Virus record (IMG/VR): IMGVR_UViG_3300021962_000209
Location: 1-43,154 of that record
DNA: 43,154 bases
Strand: one strand, 5' to 3'
From: a virus
Positions within the stretch are counted from its first letter, which is position 1. Every line of letters begins with the position of its first letter. The notes beneath the pieces were generated by a model. The model was given only the letters and a program-made list of their open reading frames with translations. It was not told the DNA's origin and did no database searches. Shown here in pieces: positions 26,601-35,600 of the stretch. A program made the position numbers and the translations under genes.

Positions 26601-26957
26601 TGTAAGCTCTTTCATTTGTCTAGCACTACGTACAGCATCTCTTTGATCTTTAATCATACTAACACCTTCTATAAAATCTACACCAGCTTGTATATAAGGA
26701 GCAGCACCAACAGGAGTTTTCATAGCTGATGGTGTAGCACTAGGTTTGATAGTTTGAGCAGGAGAAGTTTTATCTAATAATACATCTCTAGTGGGAATTT
26801 GTATTCTAGGTAGACCACCAGTAGGTATATTTCTACCAACCTGGGCTTTCCTAAACTCCTTTCCGTGTTTAGCCATAAAAGCTTCTTCTGTAGGAAACTT
26901 CTCATAGAATTCCTTTTCAGATTTAACACCAGCGATTTTGAGCATCTGTTTTTTCAT
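23628..26957 (-). CDS. Virion cargo protein with M15-type cell-wall peptidase domain and glycine-zipper segment, 1,109 aa
   Basis: The N-terminus (KIAGVKSEKEFYEKFPTEEA) is a signature I associate with large internal proteins of crAss-like phages. Residues about 245-280 form a glycine-zipper run (GKGIGSAIGTAFGG, AIGGLLGSGLGGL) suited to membrane insertion. Residues about 590-720 hold a peptidase M15/VanY-type domain: H638-A-S-G-Q-A-M-D645 and H694-I-H696 supply the expected zinc ligands. Such domains cleave peptidoglycan stem peptides. Four A-Q-x-G motifs (near 38, 162, 574 and 583) punctuate flexible stretches. The C-terminal 250 residues are Gln/Asn-rich coiled-coil and end in a basic segment. 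Only 1 bp separates it from the preceding gene's stop. Likely role: opening wall and membrane during genome ejection. Confidence 0.8.
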   Translation of the reverse strand: MKKQMLKIAGVKSEKEFYEKFPTEEAFMAKHGKEFRKAQVGRNIPTGGLPRIQIPTRDVLLDKTSPAQTIKPSATPSAMKTPVGAAPYIQAGVDFIEGVSMIKDQRDAVRSARQMKELTGVQSAAAMSTPKQPLKRQYVRPEDVEFQPEQMFPSYGVGTNILAQDGAMIGGNPTEIQNMYNPGTLYTDLGYEPLNDNQDVKQYMRGGKLPRAATGLETFLQGDAGSSMMGSLNQIIQGNTPEAGNKIGKGIGSAIGTAFGGPVGGAIGGLLGSGLGGLVDRSEEKIKAYQDVSNRNLGNILGQQMGSNFQTMFSANVQDGGDVSPYKWVSHTWQPQVIASFGEHKLKDLLKPPTDADMLRAGGHLKEYTPPSAAAMSTERPAMQMGGELETHWGGYAETLSQNPYLPEGGETIMFRGQSHDESDGKGNTGIGITYGENPVEVERGEPAVKLQDGTSGESNLTVFGNIKITNSFADMLADSKAKGKKFKTYVADLSKQENKQNKLIEKSVDKLDELNVQSSFDKLAFGTLQANIQGANAKLKDLAEKKQNAAALQNAINDSKEEGLLNVTDDGRVLAQKGASIPKAQAGRSMSARAALRNVDPKILNLLELLNQKGYNVQATSGMRPGSQTAGGRESRHASGQAMDVVFPDLKGGAYDAILKDPEIASYLLQNDITAINEYDPTVQEKTGATGPHIHFGYDKGTPLADDFRKKASSIYPNITIGGTGRNFQNVSDITNYYKQFGYKGAENIDELQKWIVGEAKKNPSVASELTSYLRSVPLTNKGKRLYGPGANQIALDADRLFEQFNDGLWDYRFPRLTSLATTTKATEEGLKTVGLGGKKEEPKGRGPVSFNIPPVQPDPIPAGLRDLVPILTRRRMQPLDPNQLLGEMYALSQNQVEPVYAQKYIPELSTPYDISLQDILNANQADYNSTQRLTGYNPEALSMLNAQKYSANQRVLGEQFRLNQAKKDTVYKENRDILNQAKLANLQILDRQAERQAKALSNTKATTQEALNSISSKYAQNLNRQRQYAVMENMFNYRFTPGFRAINVNPTPTFNLPTVPGLVASYDDQGNLIYSDIGNPEAPSPTAPTGNKKGKRGANIAKAIKNL

Positions 26958-26958
26958 G

Positions 26959-29900
26959 TTATTGGTATTTATCTAACCATCCACCCTTGGTTGGTTTGTT
27001 ATAGTTTGTAAAGTTAAGTGATTGGTCCAGCTTCTCAATAGGTTGAGCATCAGCATTATTCACACCACCATTCCTCTGTTTCTTCTTGCTCTCAATAAAC
27101 TTCTTTCCGTATTCAGGAACACCCATCCTCTCATAGTCTTCAGGCTTCACAAATACAGTGTCTCCTTGTGGTGTTTTATATCCTACAAACGCAGCACCTC
27201 CACCATATGGAGTGGGAGCAAATACAGAAGATCCTTGGAAGTAGTCTGTTAAAACGGGTTTAGGTTGTTCCGTTTTTATTGTTTCTACTGGTAACTCTTT
27301 AACCTTTTTACTAACATAACGATTAAACAAACCACGTGAACGAGGATCATCTTCAGAATATGGATGTTTAGGTTTTGCTTTTATATCCTTTGAGCTATAT
27401 ATTTTATCACCCTTCTGAGCTACAGGATACTCTGTTACATATTCACCATCAAATTCATAATCCTCTCCAGGCTCCATATATTGTACATCTCCTGTATCAG
27501 ATATACCAATGAGTGGTTCATACACTCCCTCCATAGTGATGTCTGTGGATGGGATGATAACAGGATTGCCCCAGTTCTCAGGGTTCCAATATCCCATAGG
27601 ATCTACATTACCACCATCTTGAAGTTGCATTCCAGGACGCATTCTATTTACATAACGTCTAATTTGTTCCATACTTAGAGGCTGTACATCTTCTTGTTCA
27701 AAAGATGTAATATTAGAAGTTGTAGGACGTGTTGTCAATCTCATTTCCCTTGGTGCTCCTCCTCCCTGTGGAATAAGTCCTATTAAAGGTCTTTGTATTC
27801 CTGATACATCATTTAACCTAGCTGCTGGTATATTGCTTCCTATTGCTCTGTTAACATCGCTAATAGCTGAGTTAGCCATCTTGCTCTCAATCATTAGATT
27901 CTTTAACAATCTAGGATTGATGGGATCACGATAGGCTAACACTAAATTTAAATCATCTTGGTTTAATGTTGATAGATTACGTTTACCAAGTGTTTGTTGA
28001 ACCCTATCAAGATATTGTTGTCTTACATCATTTGCCTGAACAATACCAGCAGACTCATTTGCATAGCTTGGAAAAATACTACCTATATCATTGGACATTG
28101 GTACAGGTGTGGCATTTAATCTCTCAGCCATTGGTACTGCTCTCATGGCCATTTCATAACTGTCAGCACTCATGCTTCCTGATCCAATAAATGTCTTACC
28201 TATATTACTAGGGTCTCCAAACACCTCGCTTCTTCTTTCAAGTATTCTTCTTGAAACATCATCTTTAGCTGCAGCTCTTTGAGCTTCTGTAGGTAAACTA
28301 CTATAAGGTCTTCTGAATAGAGTGGGAAATATATCATTTGCACCACTTATATTGCCACGATACATAGAATATGCATCACTTAATTCAAACTGCTGACGAG
28401 CATCCTTTGCTTTTACTGCCATATCTACTACACTCCTTCTAAGTTGATTTCCCAGAAAGTTTGATCCAAAACGTGGTTCTCCAAGAACACCTCTCAATCT
28501 TAAAGCCTCAGGGATATCTCTATAGTTTTCTGCTAGTGAAAATAGGTCTCTTGCTGCTGTATACTCAGCTATGGGATTAGCCACTGTTGATCCTCTACGT
28601 GTATCATAAAGGGTGTTTAACATCTGAATCTTTTGATTCTCTGGAATGTTAAGACCATATAAGAATGGCACAACATCTCTTGCAGATAGGTTCTGAGTGT
28701 TTTCAAGTAGCCATTGAGCAGAACGTGGATTATCTCTAAATCCAGTTGTTCTTCCTACATCTATTGCAACATCTCCAAGCTCTTTTATGTAATTACGTTG
28801 TTGTTTTGTAAAAGACACCTTAGAGGGATCCACTTCTGTTAACACCCTTGCCATCTCATCAATGGTTTGCATTGGGAGATTTGGATTAGTGATGGCTGCT
28901 GCGTAAGCAGGATCTGCTTGAGCTAGTCCTCTAGTGGAAGCTATTTGCTCACCTACGTTTCTAAATGCTTCTCTAGCTGCTGGTGTTTCTATTAATTCTT
29001 TAACACGGTTTACACTCTCTGTAAAAGTTGAAACATTAATTGGATCAACTGTGCCTGATTTTTTATAGAAAAGTAGGGGTGCAGCTGTCATAGCTTTTAA
29101 TCCTACACCTTTTGACATTAGTCCTAACCCTTTCAATCCTCCAACAACTCCCTTTGTCAAAGCTGCAGGTGCTCCTACATCAGCAACATCTATTACATCA
29201 GATAGGACATTTGTTGCTCCTTCTGCTACACCTTGTAAGCTTCCTCGTGTGAATGGTTCTACATAACGCTGTTGAGGAAACATAACATTGGAAGCCACTG
29301 CGCCTGGGGCTGTCATTATGTCTCTAGCAATGTTCATAGCAGTTCCTAAAACTGGTACATCATTGCTATAGTCGTAGTTTCTTAAAAGGTTCTTACCTCT
29401 TAACATTCTGGTTTTCAGAGAGTTATCACTAGCCAAATCACGTTGTTCCTCTAAAGAAAGTTCTGGGTTGTAATTAGGATTGTTCTCTATTAGAGTTTTT
29501 GTAACGTTCTCATATTTAACAGCATCAGAAACATGCTTTGGCCATTTAGAAGGATCTTTAGCTAATTGTTTAAGTTCTTTGTCATCGTATAGTTTAAGAG
29601 CAGGATTGCTTCTTAAAGCTTCATATGTAGTGTTAGCTTTCTCTTGTTTATCTCTTTGCTGAGTGGCTGCAATGTTTGCAGACATTCTAGGATCTATCTT
29701 AGGACCTCTTAAATCTCCTGTAGCTCTAGGAATAAGTTTTAAACCATCTTGACTAATAGTCTTAGGTCTGAAATCTAGTCCTTCTTGATAGTATTTCATC
29801 TCCTGTCCATTCTGTGCACTAGCCTTGGTCTTCTTAGCATAAGGACCATTAGATGGAGCAGGGTTGATTGTACGTGCGTACATCATTCCTGTAGCACCAG

Positions 29901-30987
29901 GAAGGTTACCACCCATAGCAAACTGTCCACCCCATGCAGGACTGTAGTTACGTCCTTTTGTGTTATATCCTAGTCCTACAAATCCAGGAGGTAGGCTTAC
30001 ATCAGAGTTGTTAGCATTAGGTTTTGTTCCGTAGTTATCTTGCTTCTTTTGCTTTAACACTAGTCCTCCTTGCTCATACTTATCTAACCATCCACCATTC
30101 TCATTCTTAGGAAGATTCATAAATTCCAACGGAGAAATTTTGTAGTCTTTAGGATATTCTCTTACTAGTTCTTTATATTTTTCTTTAGCCTTGCTTTTCA
30201 GGAAATCTTCATACGTCTTAAATTTAGCCATTTCTGATTTAGAAACATAAGGACTTGCACTACTTTTCCACTCAGATCCTCCAGGTACATTTTTAAACTC
30301 TTTAACATGACTCTTTCTCATGTCAAATAAAACAGACTCTGGATTTAACTTTTGTAAATTTATCACAGGTTCGGGATGAATACCATGATAAAGTCTCATA
30401 TCTTCTTCTAAAGCTTGTTGAGCCTTGTACCTTTTTAAATCTTCTGGTGAGAATCTCCAAGCTTCATTATCTCTTAATGCCTCTCTAGTCTTACTGAAGC
30501 GATCAATATTACGTTTAGAACTAATGTATCCTTCAGTCATTGCCTTTTCAGCCCTAGGATCAGTCAGCAAATCTGATGTGTATACTACAGATTTTTTACC
30601 AGCACTACTGGCAGCTTTTGTAGCTTTTGTAGCTTTTGATGCTTTTCCTGCTAGTCCTGCTCCTAAAAGATTTACAGGATCAAGAAGGATGTCTGTAGCT
30701 ATTGCACCAGCTTTGTTCTTGATTCCTATAGCTTCAGAAGGAGTTTGATACTCTCCTGTAAATAGTTTTGTAATAGCTCTTTGAGGAAAGGCAAGTGCAT
30801 CAGATAGTCTATCCATCATATTAGAGGGAAGAGCTGTAAGCATTGTTCCAATCTGTGCCTTGTAGGGCTCAGCTCCTCCAGCAATAGCACCAAAGAACTT
30901 ACGTTGCTTCTCAGTGAGAGGCTTCCCATGCACGCTCTTGTCGTGTAGGATTTTCCTTGCTTTTTTGGATGTGAGCTTCTTTGCCAT
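26959..30987 (-). CDS. Large virion cargo-type protein, 1,342 aa
   Basis: Begins with a basic motif (KKARKILHDKSVHGKPLTEK, then QRKFFGAIAGG) that I recognise from the starts of large structural proteins in crAss-like and related marine phages. Several low-complexity linkers with A-Q-x-G (near 44, 389 and 1,189) or L-Q-D-G-G separate more folded parts. Hydrophobic, glycine-rich helices lie near 95-130 and 600-645. The heptapeptide GGWLDKY occurs near residue 296 and again at the extreme C-terminus, encoded by a 17-bp exact direct repeat. No catalytic motif was found. Its ATG shares one base with the preceding stop (TAATG), which suggests coupled translation. A packaged, ejected protein is the best inference. 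Confidence 0.75.
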   Translation of the reverse strand: MAKKLTSKKARKILHDKSVHGKPLTEKQRKFFGAIAGGAEPYKAQIGTMLTALPSNMMDRLSDALAFPQRAITKLFTGEYQTPSEAIGIKNKAGAIATDILLDPVNLLGAGLAGKASKATKATKAASSAGKKSVVYTSDLLTDPRAEKAMTEGYISSKRNIDRFSKTREALRDNEAWRFSPEDLKRYKAQQALEEDMRLYHGIHPEPVINLQKLNPESVLFDMRKSHVKEFKNVPGGSEWKSSASPYVSKSEMAKFKTYEDFLKSKAKEKYKELVREYPKDYKISPLEFMNLPKNENGGWLDKYEQGGLVLKQKKQDNYGTKPNANNSDVSLPPGFVGLGYNTKGRNYSPAWGGQFAMGGNLPGATGMMYARTINPAPSNGPYAKKTKASAQNGQEMKYYQEGLDFRPKTISQDGLKLIPRATGDLRGPKIDPRMSANIAATQQRDKQEKANTTYEALRSNPALKLYDDKELKQLAKDPSKWPKHVSDAVKYENVTKTLIENNPNYNPELSLEEQRDLASDNSLKTRMLRGKNLLRNYDYSNDVPVLGTAMNIARDIMTAPGAVASNVMFPQQRYVEPFTRGSLQGVAEGATNVLSDVIDVADVGAPAALTKGVVGGLKGLGLMSKGVGLKAMTAAPLLFYKKSGTVDPINVSTFTESVNRVKELIETPAAREAFRNVGEQIASTRGLAQADPAYAAAITNPNLPMQTIDEMARVLTEVDPSKVSFTKQQRNYIKELGDVAIDVGRTTGFRDNPRSAQWLLENTQNLSARDVVPFLYGLNIPENQKIQMLNTLYDTRRGSTVANPIAEYTAARDLFSLAENYRDIPEALRLRGVLGEPRFGSNFLGNQLRRSVVDMAVKAKDARQQFELSDAYSMYRGNISGANDIFPTLFRRPYSSLPTEAQRAAAKDDVSRRILERRSEVFGDPSNIGKTFIGSGSMSADSYEMAMRAVPMAERLNATPVPMSNDIGSIFPSYANESAGIVQANDVRQQYLDRVQQTLGKRNLSTLNQDDLNLVLAYRDPINPRLLKNLMIESKMANSAISDVNRAIGSNIPAARLNDVSGIQRPLIGLIPQGGGAPREMRLTTRPTTSNITSFEQEDVQPLSMEQIRRYVNRMRPGMQLQDGGNVDPMGYWNPENWGNPVIIPSTDITMEGVYEPLIGISDTGDVQYMEPGEDYEFDGEYVTEYPVAQKGDKIYSSKDIKAKPKHPYSEDDPRSRGLFNRYVSKKVKELPVETIKTEQPKPVLTDYFQGSSVFAPTPYGGGAAFVGYKTPQGDTVFVKPEDYERMGVPEYGKKFIESKKKQRNGGVNNADAQPIEKLDQSLNFTNYNKPTKGGWLDKYQ
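26969..26985 (-). repeat. 17-bp direct repeat, copy at the gene's 3' end
   Basis: ttatctaaccatccacc on the plus strand; it encodes the core of GGWLDKY at the C-terminus of the 1,342-residue protein. The identical copy lies at 30080-30096 in the same gene. Confidence 0.7.
30080..30096 (-). repeat. 17-bp direct repeat, internal copy
   Basis: Identical to 26969-26985 and in the same reading frame, encoding GGWLDKY near residue 296. Recombination between the copies would remove about 3.1 kb, that is, nearly the whole central protein, in frame. Confidence 0.7.
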
Positions 30988-31853
30988 TATTTATAAGAGA
31001 TTTGGGCAGGTGTAAAGATGAATTGGCTAACCAGATGCACATCAGACTTATTATCCAATATGTGCCTCACCTTCAGGTCTTTAGCTCTTAGAGGTTCCTT
31101 CTTGAAGGATCTCTTACCATAGTCCATATTAACCTGGTTTACCACCTTATCCAAGGATAGAGATTCACAAGTGGTTAGGAACAGTGGAATAGATTTATTC
31201 TTTACCAGTGACCAGAAGGTGTTATACTGGTAGAAGTTATCACTCTTTGTGAATGTAATTGTTTTACTCTCAGTGTTATATATAGGATATTTTAAGTATT
31301 CGTTGAGGTTGTTGATGGGCTTTGGAACCAGTTCAAGCACACCTGTGCTTTGCTGACCGTTGTATAATACAGCTTTGTTAAACCATTCATTGTCAACCTC
31401 AATCCTATCGTTATCATTAAATACACCAGTAGTAGATAAAAAGTACCTATAAGCCTTGGTGTAGTCTTTAACACATTGAAGAATCTCATCATAATAGGAA
31501 TAGCTGAACGGATACTCAATAATATAGGGTTCGATGTTTCCATAAAATTTGTTGTAATTTACCACATCTGTCAAGTGTCTCCATACACAAGAGCTAAGCT
31601 TTTGTGTAAACGTGAGGGTCACTTGCTCATCAGGTGTCACCTGAGAGATGGGGAAGTTGATAACTTTCTTACAAGCACCCACCGACTGAATGATAATCAC
31701 TGTAGCATCATCAGCCACACTATAGCTCACCCCTTCTATTAGCACACTCTTGGGCACATTTGTAGCTATAACATTTCCAAGGTTGTCAGAAATATTAAAG
31801 GGCCCAGATTTGGGGGAAGCTTTGGTGAGTTTTATATACACTACTTGTGCCAT
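30987..31853 (-). CDS. Tail-associated protein with N-terminal GPFN module, 288 aa
   Basis: The start is placed at the ATG at 31853 (MAQVVYIKLTK). An upstream in-frame ATG at 31946 would overlap the muzzle gene by 86 bases and add residues with no family resemblance. Residues 1-70 form a small beta module (LTKASPKSGPFNISDNLG, V-x-K-S-V-L-I-E-G, ACKK) that is also the body of the 85-residue protein at 40951-41208. The remaining 220 residues (VWRHLTDVVNYNKFYGNIEP, then YPFSYSYYDEI) look like a folded structural domain with no motif I can name. It starts 7 bp after the muzzle stop and ends in a TAATG overlap with the next gene. Probably a muzzle partner or tail-tip component. Confidence 0.75.
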   Translation of the reverse strand: MAQVVYIKLTKASPKSGPFNISDNLGNVIATNVPKSVLIEGVSYSVADDATVIIIQSVGACKKVINFPISQVTPDEQVTLTFTQKLSSCVWRHLTDVVNYNKFYGNIEPYIIEYPFSYSYYDEILQCVKDYTKAYRYFLSTTGVFNDNDRIEVDNEWFNKAVLYNGQQSTGVLELVPKPINNLNEYLKYPIYNTESKTITFTKSDNFYQYNTFWSLVKNKSIPLFLTTCESLSLDKVVNQVNMDYGKRSFKKEPLRAKDLKVRHILDNKSDVHLVSQFIFTPAQISYK

Positions 31854-31860
31854 GTTCAAT

Positions 31861-32680
31861 TTATAAAGGTGGAAGTGTTGTTGTTGTAGTGGTGGTGCCA
31901 CATGTATTTCCACAATAATCACCCTGTGTAGCTGTTCCAAATCCAAATGTAAATGTTACACTACCCTCAACAGCGCATAGTATGTTATAACTTCCATCAA
32001 CACCTATGCTATCAGTTTGTGTAAATCCTTGACAATCAATCCATTGGAACGTAGCTCCTAGCTCAGAAGTGACAGTGTATTCATAACAATCATCACAACC
32101 AGGAGCTAGTGTAGTGGTGGTAGTGGTTGTACACTCTTCACAATCTGAATCTTGTGTACAAGGTGTTCCACAGAGTGTAATAATCACTCCAGGATCAGAA
32201 TAAGGAACTATCTGTGTGCTAACACATATGTTGATAACTTGTCCTGCTTCTACAGGAGTGTAAGATAGCTGACTAGCATCACACTTGTAAGAAGCTACAA
32301 GGTGAGTGATTTCATTAGAATTGTATACAACATAACACTCACAAGGATAGGCAGTTGTTGTTGTAGTGGTTGTGCTTGTACTAGTGGTGGTGGTTGTGGT
32401 TATTTCACAAGCCTCACCCTCTAGGTCACAACCAGTGAAAGCTGTTGTGGTGGTAGTAGTAGTGATGCATCCTGAACCAACTAATGTTACATTTAGTCCT
32501 TTAGCTGCAGCATATATCTCATCTCCACATACACAAACTGTTTGAATTTCACCGCCTATAATAGGAGTGCTGTTCTGTGGTTGATTGTTGCAATCTATAT
32601 AGTCATAATAAAGTGTCTCAGAAGATTGATTCTCAACAGAATATGTAGTGCACTCACACTCAAATTGTGTTGTTGTAGTG
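31861..32680 (-). repeat. Poly-Thr linkers and Cys-rich modules in the muzzle C-terminus
   Basis: Six Thr tracts alternate with Cys-rich modules. Three modules share a plan: C-x-C or C-D-D-C, then Y-x-V, then Y/W-x-x-C (for example YIDC, WIDC, SYKC), then G-x-x-x-x-[IV]-C. A fourth (AFTGCDLEGEACEI) is a short remnant. Thr codons are mixed ACC/ACT/ACA, giving GGT/TGT/AGT-rich plus-strand DNA. Confidence 0.85.
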
Positions 32681-35600
32681 GTGGTTGTATTAGGAACAGG
32701 ATTACCCACTACAGCCTCAAAGTCAGCACAGCAATCATTCACTCCTGAATAGAAGAAGTTGTTCTCAGCTATATAGAAGTTAGGAATGTAGCTATGGAAG
32801 CTTATCCAGCTCTTAGTGTTGAAGTTGAAAGACAGGGTCCAGCTCTTGTTACAGAAGTATTCTGAGTCTGTCAGATACACCTGCTTTCTAATAATCTCTG
32901 TGCCATCACAGCATTCCACCTCTTCTTCTAGATAGAAGTTGAAGTCTGTGTCATCATAAACAATATTATTCAGCTTAGGGATGTAGTCAAGCTTAGTAAT
33001 GATGACACGGTCAAACTTGCTATCATACACACCATGGAGTCCTACACCATTGAAATGGTTATCCACATCCACTTTAGGGAAGTAACGCAAGATTTCAAAA
33101 GCTAGATGGTCTGTAAAGAACCTGTTCATTCCTGATCCAAATGCTGACAAGTCTTGCACCTGATTACCAGCAATAAGAAACACTTGTCCACGCTTAGCAT
33201 CTATTGTTATCTGTCCTTGTGGTATCTTCAGAAGCATCTTGTTTTGAGAGCCCACATATCCTAAATCAGTTTCTGCAAAGTCAATAGGAGGAGCACTTGT
33301 AAACAAAGAAGGATTACCTATATAGGCAGCCTGTGGATTGCTAGTGTTGATAGTGAGAAGCGTGTTGTATAACAAGCTCTTGTTCTCAAAACGAGCTAGA
33401 ATAGCCTTGTTCTGTATACCATCTAAGCTCACTAGAGGTCCATAGTTCTGAGGGAAGTCAAAGAAAGAAGAAGCTCTATAAATCAACCAGTTGTTTGCAT
33501 TTGGTGATGTGGTGAGTTCTTGGCTATCAGAATAGATGGTTCTGAATGGGAAGTTGGTGAAACATACACTCTTCCAATCATAAGGAAGATGGGTGAATGT
33601 ATTTTCTTTATTTTGCTTAGAGAATGTAGTGTTATAATAATAGGTGTTATCCTGAGCAATAGACACATAGTCTTCTTGCACCCAATCATCAGGAATACCT
33701 GTACTTACGTGAGGCCAGAAGTCACCTTCTCTATTGTTAAATGCTTGACGTAGATCAACATTGTAGGAGCTCTCACAATAGAAATAAGGCACACCATACG
33801 CAAACAAATACATCTTACCATCATAATATGTTCTACCAGGACTGGTGATAGGAGTTTGACTATTAGGACAGTCTAGGTTGTTAGCCTTAATAGATATGAA
33901 GTTTGTAAGTGTTTGTGGTCCAGCCACTGCTGTTGTAAGAATAGAACGTCCTGAGTGCCAGTATACAGGATAGGCTACATTACCTATTTCATCAAAGAAT
34001 ATATCACTATCATCAGGAGCATTCACACGGTTATCTATAAAGAAAGGCAGTTTGGTCTTGAAAGCAAACTTGCTGATAAATGTATCTCCTCCAAAGAATG
34101 TAGCTACAATAGGACCTGTGAGAGGAGTGATGTCTCTTTGGAATCCTGTATCCACTGTGTCATAAGAATACATCTGTCCATATTGATTGACAAATATGTT
34201 CTTAAGAGATCCATAATAAGAGATGACACTTATATACTGTTCTTGAGCAGGGGTGCCACATGTTCCAGACTCACTAAGAGTTGTTCTAGATCTATCGTTT
34301 ACAAGTCCTGAGATGGTAGGAGTTTGGTTAGGGAAAGGAAGAGCTGGTCTGTTTGACTTAGTCTTTAGATAGACAGAACTCTCTCTGCTCCAGTTGTTTA
34401 CATTCTTATCATCACCCACTCCCTGCACACCAGGAATTAGATATTGTTTTAATTCTAGCTCACGCTGCTTCACTCCTAATCCATTGTTAATCAAGTTACT
34501 ATAGTCATAGCTTGCTATAGAATTGTAGGAATAAGCGTAGTTGCGTCTAGTGATACCATTTACATAAATAGTTAGATAGGCTTGATAGGCAGCAAATAAT
34601 GCTGATGCATTGTAGTCAGTGGTGATAGCTGCTATATTGTTTGCACTGTTTAGTGCATCTTGTTGAGCCTCAGCACTTAGCAGTCTGTACATTGCATTCT
34701 TCTGCACTTGTACAAAATGGGATTTTCCAGCACCAAATATTACGTTCTCTAGTTTTAAAACGCCTCCTAAGAAAGGTTGACCAAATGAGGTTTCTGGAGA
34801 GTTGAATACATGTCTGTATTTAGATGAAGGATCATCAAAAGCATCTAGTTTGTCTGGATAACAATCGTTAATTCCCACTGAACGTACATACTCCACTTTA
34901 AATGTTGTACCTGTGCCTAGATTGCTTTGAGCAAATGTAGGTGGTGTAAGCGATGCAATTAAAAAAGAATAGCTACCTGATCCACCAGTGTCTGTTGTTA
35001 CATACTGATTATTTAAGTCAAGAGGCTCATTTAAGAATAAACCACAGCATGGATTTGTATTATTGAGTGCACAATATTTAGTCCATCCATCAATATCAGT
35101 GGACATACTATATCCCGTAGGAGCAGCAATAACATTTCCTTGAGTTAAACCACATCTGGAAATTGGCCAAACTAGTCTAAATACAACAGTTTGTGGCGTA
35201 GAAGGAACTAAATCAATTGTGATCTTATATACATTATAAGTGTTTGATCCCATTGCTCCATCAGCACCTCCATTAAACTTTGGTGCAGGATAGTCCAAAG
35301 CACAAAGTTTGATGATGGTTTTCACCTCTGATGGAAGAATAGTTCTACTAGCTATCTCTCCTGTATAACAGTCAATGTAATCAATTGTACCAGGTGCTGT
35401 AGGGTAGATACTAAAGTTTCTACATATAGATGTATTACTTGTCGCAGCAAGAGGAATGGTGTAAGCATTGCTCTTTTCAAGTAAGAATGGATCTTGTCTT
35501 AGGTCATTGTAAGGATAGTTGGGGAAATAGTATTCTGTACCCTCTCTATCATACTTACCTACGTTTCTAAGGATACCCTTAGCTACAATAGATTTGTTTG

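Noticed and set aside
31854-31946. N-terminal extension of the 288-aa gene to an upstream ATG
   Set aside because: It would overlap the muzzle gene and add residues that do not fit the GPFN module, whose first strand starts right at the ATG at 31853.
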